Shown here one piece after another: positions 1 to 10,604 of a stretch of 64,000 nucleotides of DNA; position 1 is the stretch's first letter; each line of letters starts with the position of its first letter. Position numbers and translations under genes: made by a program. The DNA comes from Adineta vaga (taxonomy: Eukaryota > Rotifera): positions 12,648,001 to 12,712,000 of the forward strand of contig CP075497.1 in assembly GCA_021613535.1 (NCBI GenBank). Direction: 5' to 3'. Below the pieces are notes generated by a model. It saw nothing but the letters and a program-made list of their open reading frames with translations. It searched no databases and was not told where the DNA came from.

Positions 1-297
1 TAATTATCATAGATACTTCTATTAGTTCGGATATACTTGAAATCAAGTAAAAGTTTGTTTGCATTGATATTCTTATCCTTCGTTTATTCTTTGATATATT
101 ATGTATTGAAGAAACACAACGTTTAGTAGAATATTTTTCCTACTATGGATAGAGTACTGTCCATATATTGAGAACTTTAAAATAGAACTATATTGTTCCT
201 AGAGAAGACATCATATCTCTCAAAGAACATTTTACATCTTCAAAACCTTAGATATATAATACCATTTACCTAATCTTTGTATATCTACCCATGTTTT

Positions 298-380
298 CTA
301 TTGCGATAAAAATGTGTCATAGTTGCGACGTAACTGCGAAATTTTTACCGCAACTATGCGCAACTGTGACACAGTCTTGG
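298..380. repeat. GCGA-rich hairpin repeat, copy 1
   Basis: A locally GC-richer patch in AT-rich DNA. It begins with TTCTATTGCGATAAAAAT, which recurs at about 935-952. Bases 313-327 and 359-373 form an inverted repeat (14 of 15 positions pair), so the patch can fold into a hairpin. It has no coding potential. It is probably a small dispersed element or MITE fragment. The rest of bases 1-1255 shows nothing convincing; the short ORFs there look like chance. Confidence 0.4.
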
Positions 381-930
381 TAATGATAAGAATATCGAAA
401 TAGATTGAAAATGCCAGTAGTTATTCATAAAAAAAGGACATTCATCTAATTAATACGGTGAAATCTCTCTTAATAAATATGTTTTGAACAGTTTCGTTAA
501 TGTTCATCTTAGGAAGGTTTCATTGTACTATAATATTTGATAGAAGTATAATGTATGTTGAATACTTTTTTGCAAAATGTTTAGTAGATAACAAACGTTT
601 ATCTATATCTTGCTTATATTATTCGTGTACATATAATGGCATATCTGTCTATATTCACTTGACGTACACGTTACACTTATTGATGTTTCGATTTTCGCGT
701 GTGAACGATACTTGATTTCATTTCGAAAATGATGATTTTATCTATTAATCATCATCATTCTAAAATGTTCTTGTGAAAGCGTATATAATTTTCGTTAAAT
801 AAAAGATTAAATAAAAAAGTTTAATTAAAAGAATTTCTATTATTCATCAATATGATACAGTATATCATACATTTCTTGATATATACTCATTTCTTTGAAT
901 AACCTATAATTACTTGATAGTTTATTCGCA

Positions 931-1026
931 TATTTTCTATTGCGATAAAAATAGCTCGCAAACTGCGACGCGCACTTGCGAAAAATTATGGAGCGATTAT
1001 AGGTAAATTGCGATTTTTTCACCGTA
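931..1026. repeat. GCGA-rich repeat, copy 2
   Basis: Second copy of the 298-380 patch. It shares TTCTATTGCGATAAAAAT and a following CTGCGACG block, then diverges. It ends with TTGCGATTTTTTC, roughly the inverse of its own start. It overlaps a short chance ORF on the minus strand. Family membership is inferred from two copies only. Confidence 0.35.
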
Positions 1027-1255
1027 ACAACATAGTCGTTGAAAAATATACAATATTGGTTATGGATAAATAATGCAATTTATATTCTGTAGATGAAGTC
1101 ATAACATATTTCAAAAGATTTTATTAAGACTAAAATTCATGTTAATATATATGAAAATAATTTCGAAAAAAAAACACAAATAAAACGTTTTCCAAAGAAA
1201 TTAAGATAAAGCAAAAAGAAAAATAGTTCGTTTTTTATTGATCTTGATAAATCGT

Positions 1256-1594
1256 TCAAGGATGATGACACTTGTTAACACAATTATCGTATTCTTTCTT
1301 GCGATCACAATAGTAGCCACCCGCACCAATTATACAAAAATTTCTTACGCAGACATCCTTACAACGACGCAATTCTTCTTCACGTTGTGCTGTACTCTTG
1401 AAGTAGTTTTTGATTCCTTTAATAAGTTTACCGAATATACGTTTTTCAATCAATCGTTCATTAGAATCAATGACTGTATTACGCTGGTTTAAATAAAGTT
1501 CATTGTCGTCGATATTTTCCATTAAATTTCTTCCTATGCAATTTGATACCAACAACATACTTATTAAGATAAAACATAGAACTTGAGTATTCAT
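1256..1594 (-). CDS. Small secreted cysteine-rich peptide precursor, antimicrobial-like (112 aa)
   Basis: Single-exon ORF from ATG at 1594. Residues 1-21 are a clear signal peptide (hydrophobic run ending near NCIG). A short acidic pro-region follows and ends in a dibasic KR at about 51-52. A candidate mature peptide then starts with the amphipathic, lysine-rich segment IFGKLIKGIKNYFK, typical of membrane-active peptides. It continues into a six-cysteine module spaced C-x3-C-x4-C-x8-C-x8-C-x3-C. The helix-plus-disulfide layout recalls hybrid defence peptides such as scorpine-like molecules, but I recognise no specific family. A TATA box lies about 80 bp upstream. It is likely processed in the secretory pathway. 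Function (host defence or venom-like) is inferred from architecture only. Confidence 0.7.
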   Translation of the reverse strand: MNTQVLCFILISMLLVSNCIGRNLMENIDDNELYLNQRNTVIDSNERLIEKRIFGKLIKGIKNYFKSTAQREEELRRCKDVCVRNFCIIGAGGYYCDRKKEYDNCVNKCHHP

Positions 1595-1670
1595 TGTGAT
1601 TTTTCACCAGCAAATGGAAGGTGTTTTTAAATGAAAAAAAAATTGTGAGGTGTAGCTTGCTTTTTCAGCT

Positions 1671-1677
1671 TTATATA
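1671..1677 (-). promoter_or_regulatory. TATA box for the secreted peptide gene
   Basis: TATATAA on the minus strand, about 77 bp upstream of the ATG at 1594. This spacing leaves about 45 nt of 5' UTR. No other promoter element is obvious. Confidence 0.4.
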
Positions 1678-1679
1678 CA

Positions 1680-2200
1680 AATCAAACAATGACGTATACC
1701 AAGAGAAAGAAATATTTTGAATAAAAACCCAATCATCCGTATTTTTTTGTATATTTCACGAGATGAAGGATTCGATGTTAGTCACATTACATTTTTACAT
1801 TCTAATGAGACGTGCAGGTGATCAGATCGTAATTTTGTATCTATAAAAACCTTGAACTTGAAGTATATTTTTACCAATCATCCTACTCATAATGGAGGTC
1901 AAAGTCATTTTCTATTTATTAGATACATATTATGTGGATTGTTTTGATAAACAGTTTTTTAAAAAATGACAATCGTATGATAAATGATGAACTGAAAAAT
2001 GATCGAGGTATAAAAGTTCACATAGAAATCTAGATACTGTTTAAACGAAATAATTGAAAGAAGAACGAATGAATAGATGAATAATAACATCGTTAATTTA
2101 TTCTCGACTTATAGTCTTTCTATTGTTACTGATAATCTATTGGATAAAATAAAATAAGTTAAACTTTAATCAATTCTTTTATCTATTTGATAATGAATTT
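1680..2200. other. Intergenic, nothing recognised
   Basis: AT-rich spacer between the divergently oriented secreted-peptide gene and the cupin pseudogene. No ORF, repeat or RNA gene is recognised. Confidence 0.5.
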
Positions 2201-2201
2201 A

Positions 2202-2212
2202 TATATAAATAC
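2202..2212 (+). promoter_or_regulatory. TATA-like element upstream of cupin pseudogene
   Basis: TATATATAAATAC lies about 40-45 bp before the ATG at 2249. It is plausibly the relic core promoter of the cupin gene. Confidence 0.3.
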
Positions 2213-2248
2213 ACACGTGTTTTCTTAGAAAAACATCTCGCGTTCAAT

Positions 2249-3285
2249 ATGAATCAAATACTTTCTATTCTTTTATTCACTGTTATATTCTGTTTTGTAA
2301 CAGTGAATAGTAAATCAAAATATGTCTTTCCTTTATTAAATTCACCTTTGCTTACAACACGATCAGCAGGAAAAATCTCATCAGTTACTGTTGAAGAATT
2401 ACCAATTCTTCAATGATCTTTCTATGCGATATTTATCGATTGCATCATCCAGTATAAGAGAACCACATTGGTATGCAAATGCTGATGAATTATAGGTTAT
2501 TGTTTAGTAAGTTATTTGAAAAGATAAATTGATTATTTATTCTTTATATTTTCTTTTAGAATGGTTCAGCTTTAATCACAATTTATGGTAATCATAATGA
2601 ACATGATACATTTATTGTTAATGAAGGTGAAATGTATTTAGTTCCATCAGGTTATTTGGATTAAAGAATAATTCTGCACTTAATTATGTCCAACCTGAAT
2701 ATATATATCCAAATAAATATAAATTTAATGCTGAATGTTTAACGCCTAATATATCGAAATCAGAAGGATTAGTTGAAACAATAACAAAAAATGTTTGGCC
2801 TGTATTAAAAGATGGTAAATTTGAATAAGAAAATAATTTTGAATCTTTTTCTTCCATATAGCTTCAATGTTTTCACTTCGTATAACAACAAATGGTATGC
2901 GTGAACCACATTGGCATCCTAAACAGCTGAAATGGGTTATGTTATTGAAGGTCAAGCTCGAATGACAATTCTTTCATCTATGGTGATTATCAACGATTAG
3001 AAACATATACACTTAAAAAAGGTGATTTATATTTTGTTCCTCGAACTTATCCTCATCATATTGAAAATATTGGAAATGAAACAGTCAGATTTCTTGTCTT
3101 TTTTGATCAATCTGTACCTATGGTGATATTATGGTTTCACGGGAAGTTTTTCAGCTTATTCACGTGAAACAATTGCTGCGTCGTTGGATTGTCAACTTAA
3201 AGATTTACCTCAATTACCTTTTTATCCAGAAAGTTTACTCATTGTTGAACGAGTCAATCCAGTTGGTCCAATAGTTAAAGAATAG
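2249..3285 (+). pseudogene. Secreted bicupin (germin/oxalate-decarboxylase-like), pseudogene
   Basis: The ATG at 2249 opens a signal peptide (MNQILSILLFTVIFCFV...). The frame is lost at a TGA at 2414-2416. Later frames carry two cupin halves. The first has SIREPHWYANADEL, then GSALITIYGNHNEHDTF and NEGEMYLVPSGY. The second has MREPHWHP, then QARMTI, KKGDLYFVPRTYPHHIENIGNET and a conserved tail ending with TAG at 3283-3285. The metal-binding HxH-type motifs (EPHWH, HHIEN) are visible. At least five interruptions exist, around 2414, 2493, 2660, 2925-2980 and 3125: in-frame stops and single-base indels. One small intron probably lies around 2510-2560. Family assignment is fairly secure. Decay rather than assembly error is favoured because neighbouring genes are intact. 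Confidence 0.7.
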
Positions 3286-3363
3286 ATTTTTCTCTCTCCT
3301 TTTTTCATTTAGAAAATTCAACAATTCATTTGTATTGATTAGATAATAAATTTCATAATAAAA

Positions 3364-3450
3364 GAAAGTGTAACAGATCTTGTTTTACTTTACTTCCATC
3401 TTTTTTGATCATGGAATACATTTGAAAATGATCTCTTTTTGAATTTCATT
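3364..3450 (+). pseudogene. Degenerate fragment of the gene at 6458
   Basis: The forward translation reads ESVTDLVL, then after a stop SWNTFENDL. This matches KSVTDLVL...SWNTFEND in the intact gene at 6458-6843. Nucleotide similarity is obvious (for example GTGTAACAGATCTTGTT and TGGAATACATTTGAAAATGA). It has an in-frame stop and no start, so it is a decayed duplicate placed upstream of the F-box gene. Confidence 0.6.
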
Positions 3451-4952
3451 TTCATGAATCATATTGTTAATGTCTGATATCTATCCGTATTTCATAACTT
3501 GATTATGATTTGTTCGTCTTACGAAAATGAATCATCATTAACTAATGCAAAGAATATAAAGAAGAATTTCTTCTTATTCATTCATTTAATCGAAAATATT
3601 TGTCTAAACAAAATTACCAACAATTGTTGAATATGTCAAAGAAAATGTTGATATTTGAAGAATTATCAACAGAAATTTATTATGAAATATTCGATTATTT
3701 ATCATCAAATGATATCATTTCTACATTTTTCGATTTAAATCAACGATTCAATCGAATTATAATGAATTATTCTCGATATTTACATCATTTTATAACACCA
3801 ATAAAGAATTTATCTTTTTGGAAAAGAATTCTTCCTGAAATTAATTCTCAAATTCAATGTTTAACAATAACACAAATCAATTCATATTTTTCATTAAATT
3901 TATTTCCTAATATTCAATGTTTAATATTATCTTGTCCATTACCAATTTATGATGATGAATTTGATTTAATAATTAAGAGTGAACAATTTAAAAAATTAAA
4001 TTCATTTAAAATGAAAACACAAATTGTTAAAAGAGATAATATTTATTATAATGATACTAGCGCAGATACCCGCTGCGAAAACGACACAATTTACGTTTTT
4101 CATCTACAACCGTGCTTTTCTCATCACCCACAGGACCTCTCCGTTCGTATTTATCCGTCGTGTATCAAAAAATCCTCACACCCTCCTTTTCCGCCCTGAC
4201 TTAGTTAGTGTAATCTTTCAGGTCGTCACTCAGCGTACGTTACCTGTCTTCCACACGTCTTTCTCCTCCGTACTGAGATCCTTCCTATATCCCTTTTCGC
4301 GTCATGCACCAGGTCTTTTTTTCAGAACTTCGCATCTCTTCATTACTTCTTTCCTACTGATTTTGTCTCGCTATGCATACGATATACAGCTCTGCTCCTT
4401 TTAAATCCACTCCTACTGTCCCGCTGCAACACCAGTCCCATTCTACACCTACTGTCGCGCCGCAAGTCATTCTCTACTGTATAAACTTCACTTCTACTCT
4501 ATACAGGTAGAACAGTCATTTCACTCCAAATTCAGTTTTTTTGAGAACCCAACCCACGCTTTGTAGTTGTCTATCCTAGATGCAGACACCCACACACACC
4601 CTCATTCCTATATGCCATCTTGAGAGCGAAATTTCACACACGCCGCCACCCCCGTCCCTTGATGGCCATTCTAACCCCTTGTCGACCTTCCTCTAGATCG
4701 AGGGAAGCATTGTGGAAAGTTTGGTGACGTTAGCTGTTCCAGGGAACGTACGCATAACGAACAAACTTTCTTCTTTATATATATATATATATATAGAAGA
4801 TTATATAGATAGATAGATAGATATAGATTAAAGAACCTTTAATTGTCACATTTATTGCAAGAAATAAATAGTATCAAATAAAAAAGCCTCAAAACTAGAG
4901 CACATTCTGTATTTTTCTACCAAAATGACGACAATTGAAATTCAATATGACT

Positions 4953-4970
4953 TGGGTGAAATTTCACCCA
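4953..4970. repeat. 18-bp perfect palindrome, copy 1
   Basis: TGGGTGAAATTTCACCCA is its own reverse complement. It recurs exactly at 5236-5253 within the same insert. It could be an element-internal hairpin or a duplicated segment. Confidence 0.6.
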
Positions 4971-5235
4971 GACACCGATTCCCACTCTCAAATCAATATA
5001 TTTTGATACGGAACGTGTAAATTATCGTAGATGTGCGCTCAGACGGCCTTCGGCCGCCTTCGCTATCAATTATTTAAAGTTTTTGAAATGCTGCAATCCT
5101 ATTGGTCAGTTTCATAGATTGCCCGTAGGAAGCGTAGAATTCATTTTTTTTTCAAACAAAGTAAATGTCGACCTTCCCGTGGGCCTAGAGAAGCATTGTG
5201 GAAAGTTTGGGAATGTTAGCTATCATTGAACTGCC

Positions 5236-5253
5236 TGGGTGAAATTTCACCCA
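5236..5253. repeat. 18-bp perfect palindrome, copy 2
   Basis: Exact second copy of the palindrome at 4953-4970, here immediately upstream of the second RTE-like tail. Confidence 0.6.
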
Positions 5254-6457
5254 CGCTCCCCATCCTCACCCCCCGATGACCATTCTAACCCCATGTCGAC
5301 CTTTCCTGGGACCTAAGGAAGCATCGTAGAAAGTTTGGTGATCGTAGCTATTACAGCGACTGAATGCATAGCGAACAGACAGACAGACAAACTTTCTTCT
5401 TTATATATATAGAAGATAGATAGAAGAAGAAGATATATATATAGTTACTTCAACATATCTCATCAACTTTCCTTACATTATTTCTGTTGTTTTTGTTTAA
5501 TTGATTTGTAGGTTATTTCCATGCATAACTCAGCATATTATTATTTGATTATCTGTTCTCTAATTATTGTATCTAATTGGTGCTATTGCTACTCTCTTTT
5601 CTTCTCATTATCGACATCTGTCACTATTCTTTAAAGTAAAGTGCTAAAACATCTGCAGTTATTTTTAGTAAAATAAAATGAAAAACACTATTTTGCTTTA
5701 CTATTTCTTGATTAAATATGTTCTTATTCGTCATAGTTGATGGTATTATAGAGAAAAGAAAGTTTCACTGTATTGAGTTTTTGTTAAAAATAAAAGAATC
5801 GATGAATTTGTTTGTATTATTATTTCTTTATGCATAGTAAATTATTTTTCTCAATCGAATGAGTCGAATGAGATTATTGCAAAAAAACGAGATATTATTC
5901 ATAGTAATCATATAACTAGTTTTTCTAGAATATTTAATTTAGAAAATTCTTTAAATATATTTGAATCTTTATCAGAATTTAATAGATATTTTCGTTTAAA
6001 AATGATTTTAAATCTTCAATCATTATCAATGAAACTAATGGATATAGGATTATTCTTATATTTATTAAAATTTACTCCAAATTTGAAATATTTAAATATA
6101 ATTATATCTGTAATTGGTTTTACTAATCAATTATTTATCGATGAGAATTTTTCTCATATAAAATTAGAAAAAATTTCTCTTTCATTTGAAAATTGTGCAT
6201 TTAATGAGAAAATTTTTCTTTCATTATTTTCATTTATTAAACAATTTTCATCGTCATTAATTTCTTTATCATTAAATTCAAGTCGAATTCCTCTTTGTAA
6301 CTATGAAATCAATGGTTTTATTCTCTATGAACAATTATTAAAATCAATGATAAAATTACAAATGAAGATTGAATTTATTTTGATCAAATAGCGACCTCTT
6401 TCTAAGAAATGACAATCTAACGAACGAACAATCCATCATTTAAAAGAAAAGAAAAGA

Positions 6458-6843
6458 ATGTCGAAAGATAAATCTTTTGATGAAAATGATTTTTCATCAA
6501 TTGTTGCTCGAAGTTTTCGTCATATAATCGAAAAAAGTGTTACAGATCTTGTTCTACCATATAAAATCTTAGCACTTTCACATCATTCATCATGGAATAC
6601 ATTTGAAAATGATTTTATTCAAATATTAAAACAAAATTCAATTGATCATGAAGTAAATTTCTTCATTAATTCTTTTTTATTTTTATTTATTTCGATTTTT
6701 AGGAATTTCTTCTTTTACATAATTTTAATTTCCATAAAAATTATTTCAATGAAAATGATATTTATTGTCAATCATTATTTAAATTCAACATAGATTTGAT
6801 TCCAACTCAATCAGATTTTGATCGTTTATGTCAATTATTGTAA
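6458..6843 (+). CDS. Hypothetical protein, two exons (111 aa)
   Basis: Exons 6458-6652 and 6703-6843 are joined across a 50-bp intron (GTAAAT...TTTTTAG), giving 112 codons including TAA. The unspliced reading hits intron-encoded phenylalanine-rich sequence and was rejected. The protein has no signal peptide or membrane segment. It contains a helical-looking stretch (SIVARSFRHIIEKSVTDLVL) and later HSSWNTFENDFIQIL. A degenerate relative lies at 3364-3450, on the other side of the broken F-box gene, so an old local duplication is likely. I do not recognise the family. Confidence 0.6.
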
Positions 6844-7681
6844 ATTGAACTATTATCGTTGATTGTAGATATATATATTTGTATTTATTGAAAATATTAT
6901 TGATATTTCATTTCCTTTTTTTATGAAATAATAAATTATTTAAAAGAATCAGATGACTGAAATCATTATCATTAGAATAGGAATTATTTATCAAGACAAT
7001 TGAGAAAAATTTGAGCAAATTTTGGAGAAACTATAGTCATTAATACTAATTAAATAAAGTATATTTATGAAATATTTTGTGAAACTTTAATATAACAGAC
7101 ATATATGAAATTTTTCTATTTAACTTGAGGAATAAAAATTGAAATTCTTCTGATTTTTAGCCGAAATACTAAGACAAACAAGAGAAATAAAACTTGAAAA
7201 TACAATTCTTCTTAATGATAAATATCAAAGTTCATATCTATCTCTCCTTATAATTTAAGAGAAACGATACGATGGATTAATAATGCCTTCATCTGTTATC
7301 TGAAATAGACATGAAAAAATAAATCAGAATACAACTTTTTCTGTCGAAGATGCACAAACGTGACGAATAAAATCGAATAACTTTTTATGAAATTATTCTC
7401 TACTTGATTTGTATATGTCAAGTTGTTCGACCCGAGTAAATTAGTATTTCATTATGTGACTTCGATCATCGTAAGTATTTGTGATAAGAAAGCTTCGGGG
7501 GTATATGACGTCACATAAGACTATTTTGAAGAAACTGAATTCAACTTTCGAATTTGACACTATATTGAAAGAAAGATATTTTTATTATTATAATTTTTGA
7601 ATTTGTACAAGAGAATACATTGAATTAAAACGAGACAAACAAAAGCAAAGTACACTGTCGATTGATATATTATAAAATAGA
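6844..7681. other. Intergenic spacer between convergent genes
   Basis: AT-rich, with no supported gene. Bases 7537-7562 (GAATTCAACTTTCG, then TTTGACACTA) resemble the right end of the inverted-repeat element at 18462-18596, so a remnant of that element may sit here. Confidence 0.4.
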
Positions 7682-8845
7682 TTAAAGATCTATTGGAGCA
7701 TTTCTTGTTTTGGGATTATTTATTGGTGAAGTTTGTGATTTAATTTTTTTTGATAAAGAATTTCTATTTGTTGTTAAATGAAATTTTTCAATAAGAAATT
7801 CGGGTAAAAGAAGTGAAATCATTTCCATACGAAATTGTTGTGACATTAAACAATACATAATAAATGTAATAAATGATGAAATTATTGTTGAAATATCCCA
7901 AAAATCTCCTAATTGAGAATATAATAAAAAAAATTGTTTATCAATTCCAATTAAAATTAAGAAAAAACCTTGTGGTAATTCAACAAAAACATTACATAAT
8001 GTTATTAAAACTAACATTGTTGTTGTTCGTAATTCACGTTTTAAATTCGATGAAGAATTCATTGATGAACAACGATGACGAAGACGTTCGCGTAATTTTC
8101 TTGCATGACGAATATTTAAGATTAATAAAACACTAAATATAATTAAAATAAGAACAGGAGACATTTTTAAACATATGGCAATTATTCCAAATGAAATCTT
8201 TTCTAAACCATTTCCTGTTGCTTGATTTACCCAATAAACTGTTTCATTCGAATTTGATGAATATAATTCGGGTAATAAGTGATGAGCAGGATATAAATTA
8301 ACACTCCATGAAAAATAATTTGGAATCATTAATAAACATACAATGATACCAAATATCCAAATTAATATTGTGACATGAGTCGAATTTACTTGAACTTGTT
8401 TGGGTTTTGATATTATTGTGTAACGAATCTTAAAAAGAAAATTTTTCATGAAAAATCTTATTGAAAGAAAAAACACATTTACGATTGCAAGAAGACAAGT
8501 TAGCCATAAAGCAATTGAATGTGCTGTTAAACCAACATTGGAATGAAATATTGCAAAACGTATCCAAAATAATGGTTGACCAACGAATGGATTTGGATCA
8601 TGAAGAATATAAAAATAAAATGAATAGATATTATAAGATAATAAGACAACTGTATCAAAAAATGCCACATGTTGAAGAATTAAATTTGTTGGAGTTTGAA
8701 ATGTTTTTCGATTTAATATTAGAATTGTTACTATACTTGTTAATATACCAATTATTGTTATAGGAAAGACGATTCGGCCATGAATTTGGGCATAATTTTC
8801 ACTGAATTTAACAAAAAATTCACGAGATTGATTTGAAAACATCAT
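7682..8845 (-). CDS. Rhodopsin-class neuropeptide GPCR, myosuppressin/sex-peptide-receptor type (387 aa)
   Basis: Single-exon seven-transmembrane receptor. The short extracellular N-terminus carries an NQS glycosylation site. Hydrophobic segments lie at about 25-45, 56-78, 97-128, 160-180, 217-242, 275-300 and 312-340. Diagnostic text includes TPTNLILQHVAFFDTVVLL in TM2, ELPQGFFLILIGI at the TM6 end, and SQLGDFWDISTI followed by FITFIMYCLMSQQFR in TM7. This ELPQG plus YCLMSxQFR signature is typical of the FMRFamide/dromyosuppressin-sex peptide receptor (Srw-like) group. It probably couples a neuropeptide signal to G proteins at the plasma membrane. The classical NPxxY is replaced, as is usual in this group. 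The C-tail is serine/lysine rich. The ligand is unknown. Confidence 0.85.
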   Translation of the reverse strand: MMFSNQSREFFVKFSENYAQIHGRIVFPITIIGILTSIVTILILNRKTFQTPTNLILQHVAFFDTVVLLSYNIYSFYFYILHDPNPFVGQPLFWIRFAIFHSNVGLTAHSIALWLTCLLAIVNVFFLSIRFFMKNFLFKIRYTIISKPKQVQVNSTHVTILIWIFGIIVCLLMIPNYFSWSVNLYPAHHLLPELYSSNSNETVYWVNQATGNGLEKISFGIIAICLKMSPVLILIIFSVLLILNIRHARKLRERLRHRCSSMNSSSNLKRELRTTTMLVLITLCNVFVELPQGFFLILIGIDKQFFLLYSQLGDFWDISTIISSFITFIMYCLMSQQFRMEMISLLLPEFLIEKFHLTTNRNSLSKKIKSQTSPINNPKTRNAPIDL

Positions 8846-10604
8846 TTAGCATTATTTTTAAGAAAAAGATTTTGATCGTTTCAGGATTGTTTTACCGGGT
8901 AAATCTTCTTTTAAAAAATCTTAAAAAAAAAAGAAACGAAATGTGATAATATATTGATCTAATCTTAAAAATGCTTTCCAAAGAAGTTTAGATGTGTTCT
9001 GCCTTTAGGCGATCAGTCATGCATCGAATCAATCATGACATCCATTATATATGAATATCTGAAATGAATGAGGAAATGAGAAAAAACAAACTTGACTTTT
9101 TTCTCTTCTCCGAAAAAAGAAACGGGAAGATTTCTTTCTCTTCTCTTTCCTATTATTATTAGATATGATTACCTTTTAATTTCAATTGAAAAGAATTACA
9201 ATGATAAATGAAACTCTTTCATTATTATCAAATCATTAGAAATTTTATTTTAAGAAATGATAATTAGCTCTTACTTGTTTAGAAATGGAAAAAAATAAGA
9301 AAATGATCTTCTTTTATCTTGAAGAGAAAATCTTTTCCAATAAGATTTATCCTTTCGTGTTTATTGATCATATCTCGAAAAAGTCTTAACTAAATCATTC
9401 TCATTTAGATAATTGATTAGATCTATAGAATACTAATTACAATGATCTTATTTGTTCTATTCGAAAGCATTTTCTTGAAATCGAATGAATTCTTTCAATT
9501 AAAAGAGTTTTTTTTTAAAATAAAAGAGAAATCAAATAAAACTTATTTAAATAAATCAATTATCGATTTCCGGCAAAAAGAAAACAAATCAATTGTACTC
9601 TTTCAGTATCAACTGATTAATCTCGAAATAAAATATGCTTTTTTTCAGAAATCATTTACCTTAATTCATTGATTTTGGATAAAAGCAAAGAATTTGTATG
9701 AAACCTTTCTATGCGATGGATTTTGTTTTTTAATGTACTCAGAAAGTGAGTACACTACTATCATCGGACGAGTTCGAAGATGAGAGTGATCTCTCGAGAA
9801 ATGGCTGAGTTATCGAAAAAATTGTCATTATTAGCCAGATCATCGCTGAGGGAGGATACGGGGTTTTTTTTCAAAATTATTGAAAGAATGTATGAATTGA
9901 CTCAGTTTTTAACGCTGATTCCGAATATGATATTGGTTTTGCAGCTAGTTAGAAGAACTATCAAAATAGAAAAACATGATCTCCATACCTATTGATATTG
10001 ATGATCTATCATAGATCTCTGGTAGATTCATGAAGTTTCATATGACCGTCAATCCGATAGATTCAAACACAAAGATTCATTCAGAAATAAGTCATCAGAA
10101 ATCTTGCCCATCAGAAAATGTCTCGTGATAATTTTGGTATGTAGACATTCTTATAATGGTTCATCTCTCTCGTACCCTTTTTTGCAGTACACGCAACTTT
10201 CGGATAAAATCCGATGTTTCCGCATTTATTATTAAATACAAAAGATTTCAAATCTATTTTGAATTTATTCGTCTGTCTTCATCAGATTTTGAACAATAAT
10301 AATATAAAACTTTTCATGAATTAGCAATTTTCTTTCTCGATATTAGATTTCTATTAATGAATTGATATGATCATAAAAATGAAATTTTATGATTCGTTAT
10401 TTAATAAACGAGAGAAGAGAAATTGTACGATGAAGAAGAAAGAAAGAAAAAAAAAGAATTTTTCTTGTTCTGTTTGTCACGTAAAAGAAAGAAAAAGAAT
10501 TTGAACGAATGAAATTTGAAAGAATGCCATCTATCTTGAGTTGACCTTTACCTGTACATATAGAGTCTCTTTTTCATTGATTTCTTTCAAAAAAAAAAAG
10601 AAAG
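8846..10604. other. Intergenic, AT-rich; short hairpin at 9734-9754
   Basis: About 1.7 kb with no supported gene. Short ORFs at 9442 and 9780 lack codon structure or motifs. A perfect 8-bp stem TGTACTCA-GAAAG-TGAGTACA lies at 9734-9754; it could be a transposon-end relic. Confidence 0.45.

Larger units (their letters stand above)
4058..5455 (+). mobile_element. Nested non-LTR retroelement/SINE-like insertion with RTE-type 3' tails
   Basis: Base composition changes abruptly at about 4058 inside the F-box gene. Two related blocks, 4634-4830 and 5250-5455, share CCATTCTAACCCC, then TGTCGACCTT, AAGCAT and GAAAGTTTGGTGA. Both end in GAACAAACTTTCTTCTTTATATATA followed by (TAGA)n-like microsatellite; the second has GACAGACAGACAAAC. 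This motif order (GAAAGTTTGG..., GACAGACAGAC, AAACTTT, TATATA, short tandem tail) is what RTE-clade LINEs and their SINEs show at their 3' ends in many invertebrates. No reverse transcriptase is present. Probably one element inserted into or beside another. Exact borders and target-site duplication are not resolved. Confidence 0.55.
3633..6391 (+). pseudogene. F-box protein gene split by a ~1.4 kb insertion
   Basis: The 5' part (3633-about 4057) starts MSKKMLIFEELSTEIYYEIF and has an F-box-like N-terminus (LSTEIYYEIFDYLSSNDII...LNQRFNRII) followed by leucine-rich text. This style suggests large lineage-expanded F-box families, which act as substrate adaptors of SCF ubiquitin ligases. The frame runs into unrelated GC-richer DNA at about 4058. 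The 3' part resumes by about 5870 with leucine-rich sequence (for example FTPNLKYLNIIIS) and ends with TAA at 6389-6391. Between them lies a retroelement-like insert and about 400 bp of AT-rich DNA that may be an original intron. The gene is presumed non-functional. The shorter upstream reading from 3600 uses no ATG. Confidence 0.65.

Noticed and set aside
4024-4404. 126-codon ORF crossing the F-box/insert border
   Set aside because: It starts inside the F-box coding sequence in the wrong frame and runs through non-coding C-rich element DNA.
8461-8763. 100-codon plus-strand ORF inside the first GPCR
   Set aside because: Antisense shadow of the receptor coding sequence, with no motif of its own.
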